A model generated the notes under the pieces. The model was not told where the DNA came from. It saw only the letters and a program-made list of their open reading frames with translations, and made no database searches. Shown one piece after another: positions 35,671 to 46,932 of a DNA stretch of 64,000 nucleotides (the first letter of the stretch is position 1; every line of letters starts with the position of its first letter). The DNA lies in the NCBI GenBank assembly GCA_021464415.1, contig CM038468.1, positions 32,166,969 through 32,230,968 of the forward strand, written 5' to 3'. The stretch is from Lonicera japonica. Its lineage: Eukaryota; Streptophyta; Magnoliopsida; Dipsacales; Caprifoliaceae. The translations under genes were made by a program, and so were the position numbers.

Positions 35671-37221
35671 TGTTGGTCGGAAAACAACCCTAGAGGGGAG
35701 TGAATAGGGTTTTTAAAAACTTAATGCGGAATTAAAACTTTTTTAAAATAATTAAGCAAAGCAACTTAGCTAAGCAACAATATCAAGGAAATAATTAATT
35801 TGAAGTAATCAATCACAAGACAAGCAAATAAGCTATATCAAAATATAAGCAATAATATAGCAATAAAAAGAGAGCTTGAGTTTAGAAATATTGAACCGAT
35901 CGAAGTCGAAGATTTTTTGTCCACACGGTTCGGCTTGTTCCCCCTACTCCGCGCTCAGTTAGTTTCCCGAGAACTTCCACTATTCAATCTTCTTCGGGTG
36001 AAGATCGAACCTCAACACAAATGTTGTTATGCACGCAACACTCACAATGTAGTTATACACACTACACTTCTCACAAGATATACTTTCTTACTCTACAAAG
36101 AGACAAACTCTCTTTTGAAATGAAGAATAAATTATTTGTGGTGATACACACCAATACAATAACTCTCAAATATATTTGAAGATTACAAATAAAGCTCACA
36201 CTAGAGTTATCAAGATTGATCAAAATATATAGCTCAAAAATGAAGAATATGATCAATAAAATGAATTGAATACTTGAATAACTTTGTATATATGTAAAAT
36301 AAGTTTGTAGAATGATTCAAGTGTGTTATAACATGTCTAGGACCTCATATTTATAGCTTGCAAAATCATATGGCCGTTGGGGATGATTAAGAAAGGTTTT
36401 GGCTCCAAGGTACACATTTTCAAACTTTCCAATAACAAGTTTTGACAAAAAAATTCAAATTTGTTTTGTTAATTTCTCCCAATTAGACCGTTGGATCATG
36501 CTCAAATTTTATTAAAACTTTCCAGGAGATGTTGTCTAACTACGGAAAAAATTTCAAAATGATCGGAGTTCGGGAAGGCCTCCAGCTTACCGTTAGATCA
36601 AAACTGGGCAAAAATTAAGCGAATTTTAAATGTAAAAGAAAAACATTTTTGCAATTTAACAATTTAGTTCTAAATAAAATTATAATAATTTTTGAACCTC
36701 AAAGATATGTTTCTAAGATATCTATTATTATTAGAGCTTAAAATATGATCATTTAAAATTAATATGAATTTATTTTGAAACTCGGTCTTTGTAAAATGAT
36801 GTTTTTCAAATAAATTCAATTTCAAGCTTGTTTGAATCAATCTTTTAAAAGATGCATGAATATGTTTGAGCTATAAGAATTTGATCAATAAAGTAATTTT
36901 ACATAAATCTTAAGCACTCACTCAATTATTAAATTAACGAGTCTTCGAATACTTTAATTTGTTTCTTCGGATTGATCTTCATTTGAAACTTTTTTTCTTG
37001 AAGCTTATAATATTTTGATCATTTGTGCTTCATGATTTGTATTGATAAATTTGATCTTCCTTGTCTTGTCCAATGATCGAATAGTGAAAGAGTGATCCTT
37101 GTCATGTTTTTCTTGATTTTTTCAAGTAAATGAACTATATACTTATATCAAGAAACATGTTAAATTACACATGATTAATTTATTGTTATTATCAAAATAA
37201 GATTAAGACCTTAGGTCAACA
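35671..37221 (-). mobile_element. Solo LTR of the copia family
   Basis: On the minus strand it starts TGTTGACCTAAGGTC and ends with GGTTGTTTTCCGACCAACA, matching both ends of the LTRs at 11975 and 18741 and sharing the whole 1.55 kb with more divergence. A perfect target duplication ATATG lies at 35666-35670 and 37222-37226, and the empty site is at about 1559 (AACTATATGATCATATAAAA). It has no internal domain, so it is a recombination product. It is older than the complete element by its sequence divergence. Confidence 0.92.
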
Positions 37222-38580
37222 ATATGATCACATAAAATTTTAATAAATTAAATTAAATATGTATATCATCTTTTTATTACATATATTTCTAATTTGAAGT
37301 TTTTGAGGAAATTTTATGAGGGTGATTTACTTATTATAGTTACTATCTTTATCAAGTTTCTAAAAGAATCAATCCGTTTATTCCTGAAAAGGTGAAAATG
37401 GATGGTCCTTGGTTTTTCTTAAATTGAGGATCATCTATTTTAGATCAGGTCTGATGTATATAGATAGATATGTTTGTACACTATCAATACCCTTTGGTCT
37501 TTAAACAAAGACCAACTATACTGAGAGGGGTAAATGAATAATTTTTTTTATGAAATTTGGTGAAAATGATCTCAATGATTAGTAAACTATTCCTACCAGA
37601 TTTTATCTAAAAATTGAAACTGTTGAAATTTTAAATGTTGAGTTAACCCTCATCGCAGTTGAATTTTTTAATACAATTTGGTGGAAGTGATCTACTAATT
37701 ATGGAAATCATCTACAAAAAGTTTTATTAGAAAATTCATCCGTTTACTCCCTTAAAATGATTGGTCCTTAGGAGAAGGGATTGTATAATATATATATATA
37801 TATATATTATATACAGTCACGTACTCCAAAAATGGTTTCCTTAAAGTTTGACCCGGATCAATTTCCTTTTTTGAGTGGGTATAAATGATTGATTTCTTGG
37901 GTAAAAATTGGTGGGGGTGATCCTTGATGTGGAGATCATCCGCATCTAATTTTACCAAAAAACTCAATCTGAACGTGGGTGAATGTGTGTGCATTTATGG
38001 CCAAATTTTATCAAAAAATTCAATTACAAAGTGGGTGAATGTGTGTGCATTTATGGCCATTGAAATTTTAGACTTTTAGATGGCCCACTTCCCTAATGAA
38101 TTTTTTGTTAAAATTTGTGGAGTTTGTATACTTATCATGGAGATCGTCCCTACCAATTTTTATCAACATTTAATCATTTACTTACAGAGAAAGTCAGATT
38201 TTTAATTAAAAGAAGGAAATTTTTTTTTGAGCCTAGCTAATATATATATATATATATGTATATGTATATGTATGTGTCTGTCTGTAGGCATGCTCTTGTC
38301 TAAAATTGAAAAAGATTGAAAATTATATTATTTTAAATGAAGAATTTTGGACAAAGAGAGAGTAATTTGGTCTTTCATTATTTTGGGAATTTTTTTTCTT
38401 ACACACGCTCCAAAGAATTGGATTGTCTGGAAATCATAAAAGGTAATATAGAATATCTCACAAAAATTTTGTTTTATTTTTCAAATTTTCATAACACTTG
38501 GTTTTTTTAACTATTTTTTCAACTTCGCAATTTAATGCATTCTAAGAGTACCCTTTTTTCTGTTTGAAGATATTTTAGTT
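37222..38580. other. P450 3' flank end and block R flank; no gene
   Basis: 37222-37460 completes the 3' flank (match to 1559-1730). 37500-38210 is AT-rich, with a TA microsatellite (37786-37808) and a duplicated phrase GTGGGTGAATGTGTGTGCATTTATGGCCA (two copies, starting at about 37975 and 38031). 38210-38580 is the direct counterpart of the inverted block at 25080-25440. No coding region. Confidence 0.5.
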
Positions 38581-38610
38581 AAAAAGTTACATTTAATTAC
38601 TTCATAAAAC

Positions 38611-38782
38611 CACCAGAAAGTGGTCCAGTGGTAGCGCATTGGGATCTGGGTTCGACTCGGAACTCGTCAGGTCAAATCCCGGCCAGCGGTTGGCTACTGT
38701 TCTGCGAACAAGGATTAGTCGCGGTGCGCGAAAGTTAGTTCGGATACCCTATGGTACTAAAAAGTATTTAGACAAAAAAAAA
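38611..38782 (+). mobile_element. tRNA-derived SINE
   Basis: 172 bases with a pol III promoter: an A box in GTGGTCCAGTGGTAGCGC (38620-38637) and a B box in GGTCAAATCCC (38670-38680), then an A-rich tail. It is flanked by a 15-base duplication with one change, ATTACTTCATAAAAC (38596-38610) and ATTACTTCATAGAAC (38783-38797). The paralogous block at 5470 lacks it. These are the standard features of a retroposed SINE. It is not a functional tRNA gene because the rest does not fold into a cloverleaf. Confidence 0.88.
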
Positions 38783-39006
38783 ATTACTTCATAGAACATA
38801 ATTAATCTATAAATTGAAGGTGGTCTAAGTATTCGCTTAATGACTTCAAGTAATTTTTTACCTAAAGTAACAAAAAAAAAAAAATTTGCATGTGGATTGA
38901 ATGTATTTTATAAGGAGAGAGAAATTATTAATATTTTACTTGGTGATAATATAATCTAGTTTAGGCTGGTTGGCCTTCCTTGTGGCAAAGAGAGAGAGAG
39001 AATTAA

Positions 39007-39042
<36 letters not shown>

Positions 39043-39452
39043 AATAAATAAATAAAACAAATTGTTGGCTTAAAACGTGTTGGTATGGCACACTTTCAAA
39101 TTTCTTCTTCCAAAGTTGTGCCCTAATCTCTATGCTTAGTTGTTTGTGCCCTAATTACTAAATATTTTCTACTGTTTGTTTATATTTGAGAATTGACTTA
39201 ATATGAATATATGACCATATATTTCTTAAATAGGTGTAACTATTACATAATACGAAGGAAGCGGCAATATTTGTTGCAATATAAAAACTCTTTCCATTGT
39301 TTTATAATGCCGTTTCGTGCTCTCTATCTAATAAAACTCCTTTAATTTTTCACTTTTCAATTTCTTGACGATTGATTGTCCACTTAGTTTCCAATTACTC
39401 AATAAGGCTCCATTCTTTTTCCCTTTTCATCACCTACACCTTTATGCATACA
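38783..39452. repeat. Block R (copy 3), with AAT microsatellite
   Basis: Matches 5480-6070. A microsatellite of AAT and AAAT units spans about 39007-39056. Nothing coding. Confidence 0.65.
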
Positions 39453-40019
39453 CGGAGCCGGCCGAGAGCATAAGTGATCCATGCAGTCGCCTAGGGCCCC
39501 CGATTTTTTTTTTCTTATATCTATATATATATAAGTTATAGTAGGTAAAATTAAAATTATTTTTGACTGAATAAAAGCATACAATGAGACAATTGTTCCG
39601 GCGGGTGATGGTGCTTGTCTTGCAACTCGAGGTTTCGAGTTCTTGAGTTCAGAGTTTTGGCATGGGCGGGATTGAGCTTCCTTCTTCTTCTTTTTTTTTT
39701 TTGTTTTTTAACCGGTACACAAGCCTAAGTTCCAAATTTAACAAAAAAAAAATGCAATAAAATGACCCTAAACCCTTATTTGAGGGATTTTTTTCCCAGT
39801 TGTTGAATAAAACACTATCTTTTAGTTTTTGTTTTAACTAAATTCTATAAGAATAAGAAATTTAATTATTCTTTTTGTTACTTTTCAAATCTCATAACTT
39901 GAAGACATATATATATATATTTGTTCGAATTTATTGATATAGTTATGTTATATGAATATACAAAAGGCCCCTGAAACTAAAATTCGCTTAGAGCCCCTCA
40001 AAACTCAGGGCCAACCCTG
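39453..40019. mobile_element. hAT-like non-autonomous element
   Basis: 567 bases. The left end is CGGAGCCGGCCGAGAG and the right end on the other strand is CAGGGTTGGCCCTGAG, the CAGGGCCGGCCCTGA-type terminal repeat known from many plant hAT elements. An 8-base duplication with one change flanks it: TGCATACA (39445-39452) and TGTATACA (40020-40027). Eight bases is the hAT length. The interior is AT-rich without a transposase. Confidence 0.8.
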
Positions 40020-40027
40020 TGTATACA

Positions 40028-40979
40028 ATGTAGAGAGTCAATATAATATATATGTGTGCTTTTGCCATAGAAAATTCCTTTCCTAGTGCCCTTTTTAAAA
40101 TAAATAAATAAATTATGTAGTGTTCGATTTTCCTTCCTATTTGTATCTTGTATGTTTTTCACTTTTATATTGAAATGACAGTACATATTAAGGTTCCTTG
40201 ATTACTAAACCTAATTCGTTTATACTAGATGGGGATTATTTTGGATGCTTACAAAGTGTTTGATATAATGCCTTAAAAAAACTTGATTTACTACAACTCG
40301 TGGAAAATGGTTCGTTGTAAAGGTAAGCAGTATATTGGGTAATTAGCAAAAATGACCGCTGAAGTTTGACCAATGTCCCTCATTCGCCCTTAAAGTTTAA
40401 TTTTCGATTGAAGCATCCTTGAAGTTTCTAATTTTTCCTTCACTCGTCCAAAATTGGATGCCCCATTAAAAACTTTGACGGAAAAGACAGGTGGTTGGAC
40501 GAGCGAGGGACAAATTTCAAACTTCAGGGAGTTATTCTTAGAGGTTTACAAACTTCGGGGTTATTTTTTAAGGTTTTCCGTCCAATTTTTAATGGAGCAT
40601 CCAATTTCGAATGAGTGAGGGCAAATTAGAAACTTTAAGGATGCTTCAGCTGAAAATTGAACTTTAAGGACAAGCGAGGGATTCGGGTCAAACTTTAAGG
40701 GTCATTTTTGCTAATTACCCAGTATATTTGTTTATTTTATTTTTTTTTGGCTTAAATAATTTATTTAATTAAGGAACTTTCTTTTTCCAATAGATTTGGC
40801 GAACGCTTTGAAAATAGTGGAACCAATGAACTTGAAATGAAACCGCTTCATTGACCCCATGCTTCATGGATTGGCCAAGAAACATACGAGGAAGAAATGA
40901 AATTAAGGGTTGGCATGTTGTGTTGGGAATTTGAGTATGTGTTTCTTTCTGTTAATCTCTTTCTTAATTGTAATATTGA
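40028..40979. other. Duplicated block Q start, MITE, and unclassified DNA
   Basis: 40028-40336 corresponds to 6090-6690, minus the Tourist MITE, and gives the empty site for that MITE. A family A MITE occupies 40337-40720. 40730-40979 has no match elsewhere in the window and no recognised content. Confidence 0.5.
40337..40720. mobile_element. MITE family A, copy 1 (best preserved)
   Basis: 384 bases with near-perfect terminal inverted repeats GGGTAATTAGCAAAAATGAC and a palindromic body. It is flanked by AGTATATT on both sides (40329-40336 and 40721-40728). The paralogous block at about 6688 (GCAGTATATATTT) has no insertion. An 8-bp duplication suggests hAT, though one comparison of other copies also allows 9 bp (Mutator-like). 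It has no coding capacity. Confidence 0.82.
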
Positions 40980-41197
40980 TGTTAGAACTATTGTCGAGTG
41001 GATATGCTAAAGTCCCACATCAATTAGGATAAAGAAAAACAAAGGGTTTTATAAGCATGTGCATGCTCCAATTGGTCTGAGACCTTTTGGGTGGATAACC
41101 CAAGAACAAAACCATGAGAACTTGTGTTCAAAGCAGACAATATCATACCAATATGGAGATTAAAGATGCCCAATGATCTTACACGTGGTATCAGAGG
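40980..41197 (+). mobile_element. TRIM/LARD-type LTR with primer-binding site
   Basis: An LTR-like segment of about 204 bases from TGTTAGAACTATTGTCGAGT to GATCTTACA (40980-41183), with the phrase AAAGTCCCACATC common in plant TRIM-type LTRs. It is followed at 41186 by TGGTATCAGAGGG, complementary to initiator methionine tRNA. A few hundred bases of leader-like sequence follow (to about 41440), but no second LTR was found, so the element is truncated. Confidence 0.6.
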
Positions 41198-43320
41198 GAG
41201 GTTTAGGTTAAGCCCAAGCCCCAAACAAAAAGCGATGAGCCCCTGATTAAAAATAGAGATCATGGTTGAGCTCTATTGGACAGGTAGTGTGCTCCCAAGA
41301 GAAGGAAATGATGGAGGAAAAAATGCTTATGAGATGATGGACTCGGTGGGTCTTCCCGAGGGATAGGACAAATAAAAAATTACCGTTTAAGGGGAGGCTC
41401 GGAAAGAGCTTCATAGTTTCAATATTATAAGGCTAAATAAATTGAGTTAGTTTTGATTAAAAGATGAAAAATGAGTTGAGTGATAGGGGTGATATCTTCT
41501 TGATTTTTAAGTTTTTCCATGAAGAAATTTTCTTTACTTAGTGGTGAGTAAAAATTTTCCACCAAAAATATAAAACGATAGAGGATATCTACTCATAAAA
41601 TGAGCAACATCTCTCACCTTATGTTCTATCTTTTCACACAAATTAACTAAATTTATTTTTCTTTTCCATCTTTGCATTCAAACTGAGCCGAAGAGCTCAA
41701 TTTTGTATATATGCTGCCAAATCCAGTTTTTTTAAGAGGTATCTCAATTCTCATTATTTTCTTTTATCATTCAAAATTATGTTCTTTTATGTTTTTTGGA
41801 TATTTCACTTTTAGAAGTTATTTTCCATGCATTGTGGTTGCCCTCTTAGTCAATTTTTCCAGACTTTTGATTATATATTTATATTATAATATTTTATATG
41901 GGCAATGAACATATATATTTCTCTATATTATTTAGTAAAAGTAGAAAGTTAGAATCTAGATCTACAAATACTCAAATTTACTATTAAGAGGCTACATTCA
42001 ATTAATAGTAAACAAATTATTAGATGAAAAGGTCCATTAAGATCAGATTTTCACAAGTATTTTTTTTCCCGATTAAAAAGCTTAAATTTATTATAAGCAT
42101 GTTTAAGCTAATAGAAATAATTATATATAAAAGTATAATTCTCCAGGTGGATCTCAATTAAGTCCATTAATATGCCTCTTTGAGTAGAAAGAAGCGTAAA
42201 TAAGACTTGGTTCAGCGCGAGTCTTTTCGGTTAATTTTATAAACCTCAGTATAATCTACTCTTTTGCATGCTTTTGGATATAGAAGCTTTGCATTTCTTT
42301 ATCTTCTTTTTTTTTGTATATGTGGAAAATGTATATAACCTTTTTTTTCCTAATTTGGCAGCCTTACGTCCTAGAATTAGCTCAATTGAATGTAGCAGCA
42401 CTAGTACCTGAGAAAAAGCAAGGTGGATTATTAATTACTTTAAGGCCCCGTCTGATAACAACATGGAAAAGGAAAATAAAAACACTTGATTTGATAAGAT
42501 GGAAAATAAGTTGAGGCGTGTGATAAGATATTATCCATTTTATGCTTATTTTATGAGTAAATGTCTTCCATCCTTCATAACTTTTTGTATAAAAAATTCC
42601 TTCCTCAACCACCAAAAAAAAAATCTTCTGGAAAAAGCCACAAGCTAAGAAGACATCTCACCACATGTCTCGAGTTATTTTCCAACTTCTCACAAAAATC
42701 AACTATTTTTATTTTTCTTTTCCATTTTGTTATCAAACGGATTCTAAAAGTATGTATATATCTAGATTCTTCTTTCTTTCGACTTACTGGGCAATGATTC
42801 CTTGTGTACTCGTTGCAATTGATCGATACAAAGATCATTGAAGTAAAAGAATAATATAATAGCAAAATGAAACATTATTAGAACAATATTAAAATTAAAC
42901 AATTCACCCAAAATGTATTGATATTTTGTTCATTTTATCTAAGAAATAGAACGTCTATCTAGAATGGGTGGGCGTCATTTTCAAGCTTGATGCTTGGAGA
43001 TAATCAAAGAAGAGTGAGAGAATAGAGAGTTTTCAGTGATGCACTAAAAGAATAGATGCCCACCATCTGTTTGTAAGATTGGCCAGGCCAGCATAGTTGT
43101 GAGCAATGATCGAGGTGGTTGATTTCAGTCTTCAGAGGGGTAGGAGTCCCACTATATATTTGAGAGAGGAGTGATGCAAACCCATTTTGGAAAATTTGTT
43201 TGCAACTTGATTACCTTCTTTGAATTTATGTTAGTGATGTTGATGTGCATTAATTGAACACATTTGTTCTTGACAATTGGACCAGAGAGTAATTAAGGTA
43301 GGTCCATGGGGGTTTGTTAA
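41198..43320. other. TRIM leader remnant and duplicated block Q; no gene
   Basis: 41198-41440 is the probable interior of the TRIM-type element. 41930-42085 and 42420-43320 parallel 6690-6830 and 6830-7680, with an insertion of unknown type at 42085-42420. A Tourist MITE lies at 42444-42744. About 43130-43315 contains part of the minus-strand RNase H remnant. The border at 43320 joins directly to the P450 promoter block. Confidence 0.55.
42444..42744. mobile_element. Tourist-like MITE, copy 3
   Basis: Ends GGCCCCGTCTGATAACAACA and, on the other strand, GAATCCGTTTGATAACA, flanked by TAA (42441-42443 and 42745-42747). It is the same insertion as at 6842. Truncated copies lie at about 46930 and 47395-47655. 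Confidence 0.72.
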
Positions 43321-43955
43321 AATTAAAAATGTACTTTTATACAGGAATATGTGTACACTAATAATCCATACACAATTTAAGCATGAAACTTTTTTGAAAT
43401 TAGAAAGTATTTTGTTCTTTAATTAATTAATATTATAAATTATTGTCTCTATAAATATTTTTATAATTAATATTTCAAAATAATATTTAATTTTCAATTT
43501 TTTATCAACCAAAATATCCATCATGTTGAAAATTAACCTTAACCCATTAATAGACATTGGTAATCAAGTAGTAAATATATTCATGGAACTAAACAGATAG
43601 ATCTGTATACATTACTGGCCCAATCTTGATCAATGGATATCTCAATATATAGTCAATATTAGGATATTCAAACACATGAGGTGCTAGTATAGTAAGAAAA
43701 GGGGTGGGTTTTCCCACTTCATGTCTAGGTTTCGAGCCACGGAAAGCCCATTTCCCTTCCCCTTCCCCTATGTGGCTTCCAACCACTATATGTATTCATG
43801 TAATGTTTGTATCAAATAAAAAAATACTATGATATTCAAGACAACTTTTATTTGAGTATATAATACAACACATCTGAACCTAGTATAGCATACCATCTTC
43901 ATGTTCCAACAAGAAAAGAGAGAAAATTTATAAGAACCATAACTAGCTGCCTACA
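43320..43955 (+). promoter_or_regulatory. Promoter and 5' leader of P450 gene 2
   Basis: Parallel to the gene 1 promoter. A TATA-like GAGTATATAATACAAC lies at about 43855-43870. The leader's GA tract is reduced to AGAGAGAAAA. It carries the same SINE-like insertion (43672-43827) ending shortly before the TATA box. Confidence 0.6.
43672..43827 (+). mobile_element. SINE-like insertion in the P450 gene 2 promoter
   Basis: The counterpart of 31695-31849, with flanks TAGGATATTCAA (43660-43671) and TATGATATTCAA (43828-43839). It keeps the GGTTTCGAGCC B-box-like motif at about 43731 and an A-rich 3' end. The insertion predates the duplication that made genes 1 and 2. Confidence 0.6.
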
Positions 43956-46019
43956 ATGGATCTCTTCCTCTCATCTCTTCTTATAGGACTCCTCTTTATA
44001 CCATCCTTTCTCATTTTATTTTTCATCTACAAAACCAAAAGCAACAAAACAAAACTTCCACCGGGCAAAACCGGATGGCCAGTCATCGGAGAAACACTCC
44101 AATTTGTCAACACTGGCCGGGCTGGTCACCCCGAGAGATTCTTCAATGAAAGAATGAAAGAATATTCCCCGGAGATATTTAAAACGTCTATTGGGGGTGA
44201 TACAATGGCAGTTTTTTGTGGCCCTACGGGCAACAAGTTCTTGTTCTCTAACGAAAACAAGCTCGTGGTTAATTGTTTCCCACTGAATTCTTTGAAAATT
44301 ATTAGCTCCCCCAGCACATCCCCATTGATTACTGCTAATAAAACGCACAAGATTCTTTCCCAATTTGTCAAGCCCGAAGCACTCCAAAAGTACGTACCTA
44401 TGATGGATTATACGGCAAGGAATTACATCGAGAGAGAATGCAGTACTCCTAGTAGAGAAGTCAAAATTGTCCCTCTATCACAAAACTTGGCCTTCTCTTT
44501 GGCTTGTCATCTATTCTTGAGTGTTGAAGATCCTTGGTTCATCGCCAGGAATGCTAAAAGTTTCAAGCTTGTAAACAAGGGGCTATATTCGGTGCCCATA
44601 AATTTTCGAGGCACTGCTTTTAATCGCGCTATAAAGGCTGCCAATTTGATTAAAAAAGAGCTTTTGCCGATTATCAAGCAGAGGAGAAATGATTTGTCCG
44701 AGAAGAAAGATGTGGAATGTCCGCATGATTTCTTATCAAAAATGCTTATATGGACCGATGAGAAAGGCGAGTTTTTAAAGGAGATAGAGATCCCTATTAT
44801 TATCTTGAGTATATTGTTTGCGAGCCAGGAAACTATAACCACCCTAATGACCTTTGTCATCTATTTTCTTGCGGATCATCCCGATGTCTGTGCCAAAGTC
44901 CTTGAAGGTAAGTGAAGGTTTCTAAAAATGAAATAAATACATAAATAAATAATGGAAAAAATTAGGGCAGGTCCTTATCTTCAAACGTTTGTAGGACACG
45001 GTACACTAACTCTTTCTTCTTTTTTTCTTTTTAAATGGGGATCAAATCTTTACTTGACTAATTTCGTTGTTTTCGGTCTAGTTTGTACACTTGATTTTCA
45101 GATTTTTCAAGTCTTATTTTTCCTAAAAAAATGTTTATCTTGATTAATAGAACAACTCAAGATTGCGAAATCGAAAGAGCCAGAAGAGTTGTTGAGCTGG
45201 GGAGACATGCAAAAGATGAAGTATTCTCGTAATGTCATAAACGAAGTTTTGAGACTTGTGCCTCCTGCTAGTGGAAATTTCAAAGAAGCTATATGCAGTT
45301 TTACTTACGGGAACTTCTCAATTCCCAAGGGATGGAAGGTATACTTACTATATAATCAATTGGTTAATATGTTGAAAGTTGTAAATGGGTACCGATTCGC
45401 CTTCTCCTCGAAAACCTGATTTACTAAAAAGTTATGATTTTCCTTACTACTTTTTATAATTGGACTATACATTTGTCAAGAAATACTTTATAGCCCAAAA
45501 TTATCCCAAATGTTGTAGCATGTATGAATTTGAACCACACATGCAGAAAAATATGGGAGACATAAAGTGAGGAACGGTTTGGATGCATTTACCAGTGAAT
45601 TACCACACCGGCCAGGGCCTAGATATTGGGAATATATTTTTTTTCTTGGCCGGGTCATGTAGCATTAATTTCTCATAATTGTCAAATATTGATCATTCAT
45701 AAAATTATTCCATTATCAGCTTTATTGGACTGTGCATTCGACGCATAAAGATCCAAAATACTTCCCGGATCCAGATAAGTTTAATCCGTGGAGGTTCGAA
45801 GGGAAAGGGCCAATACCGTTCACTTTTGTACCATTTGGAGGAGGACCAAGGATGTGCCCAGGAAGCGAGTTTGCTCGTTTGGAAGTACTAACCTTTATGC
45901 ATAGGTTAGTAACAAAATTCAGATGGGAAAAGCTAATTCCAAATGAAAAGATTGCATATGATCCGTCTCCGATGCTAGTTAACGAACTTCCAATTAGGCT
46001 TTTTCCCCATCAAAGCTAA
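43956..46019 (+). CDS. CYP716: Cytochrome P450, CYP716-type, gene 2, complete but with radical substitutions
   Basis: Three exons at the same positions as gene 1: 43956-44907, 45151-45338 and 45720-46019, again 479 residues with GT..AG introns. Membrane anchor, [17 protein letters not shown], ExxR (NEVLRLVPP) and heme loop [17 protein letters not shown] are all present. Over exon 1 it differs from gene 1 at about 38 of 317 residues by eye. Several changes hit positions that are conserved in the family and kept in gene 1: GW to GR before AGHPE, FPGT to FRGT, FDPSRF to FNPWRF, and I-helix ASHET to ASQET. The frame is fully open, so it may be expressed, but reduced or altered activity is a fair inference. 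AATAAA lies at 46302-46307. Confidence 0.9.
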
Positions 46020-46543
46020 TTTGGTAGTGATGCATGCTATTTTTGGTCAAATTTCACAATTTAGGCATTTGAATCGGCAAATTTACTATATGTGAAAAGA
46101 TTAAATTTGGAAATAAGTTGAATTAGGAAGGTTAAATTTAACTTCCATCAAATCCTGCATGATTCTTGGCATTAACACCATAAGATCCCATGATCTCTGT
46201 GATTTTCTATTTTTGGAAATTATTTTGAATTTATTTCCTTTCTTGCAATTTACTCCTCATAACAGGGTTTCTTTGTAATCTTAAAAGGCAAACTATTGTT
46301 CAATAAAGTTATGAGTGTTTTTCTCTACCCTGAGTGTCTATTCCTTGTTTAATTAGTCTAGGTTTTCCCCATTTCATAATTTTTTGCCACTTCAACTAGA
46401 ATTTAAGTTGTAAGGAGAATTTGTTGATTTCCTTAATGATATATGTGAACTAGAAGAAATTTGATGCTTCTAGTATAGTTTTATCAACAAGCAATCCATG
46501 TACAAGGTTTTCCAAGAATAACTACTATATATGTGAAAAATAT

Positions 46544-46932
46544 GGGTAATTATTAAAAATGATCCCTAAAGTTTGACCTGAATCTCTCACTCGTCCCTTA
46601 AGTTTAATTTTCAGCTGAAGAATCCTTAAAGTTTCTAGTTCTCCCTCGCTCGTCCAAAACTAGATGCCCCATTAGAAAGATGGATGAAAAATGCGCGTGA
46701 TTGTTACGAGACACTCTTTTAAGGGACATTTTTGGATACTTCAATCAAAATTAGAAACATTATATTATGGATGTTTCAACCAAAACAAAAAAGTTTAAAA
46801 ATGTATAAACCGAAATTAGGTTTATACATTTTTAAACTTTTTTTAAGGTTGCTTCAACCGAAATTAGAAACTTTAAGGATATTTGAACCAAAAATTGAAC
46901 TTTAAGGATAAGCGAGAGATTTGGGTCAAACT
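46544..46932. mobile_element. MITE family A, copy 4 (right end lost)
   Basis: Starts GGGTAATTATTAAAAATGAT after the flank GAAAAATAT (46535-46543). The right terminal repeat is replaced at 46932 by block Q sequence. Inside lies a perfect 24-base inverted repeat (46788-46842) not present in other copies. Confidence 0.65.
46788..46842. repeat. Perfect short hairpin, 24-base arms
   Basis: AAAAAGTTTAAAAATGTATA... (46788-46811) is followed after a 7-base loop by its exact complement (46819-46842). Other MITE copies have only the left arm, so the right arm was added by copying the left arm in reverse. Confidence 0.9.

Noticed and set aside
38611..38782. Possible tRNA gene (A and B boxes present)
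   Set aside because: No cloverleaf can be formed beyond the promoter boxes, and it has an A-rich tail and a 15-base flanking duplication, so it is a SINE.
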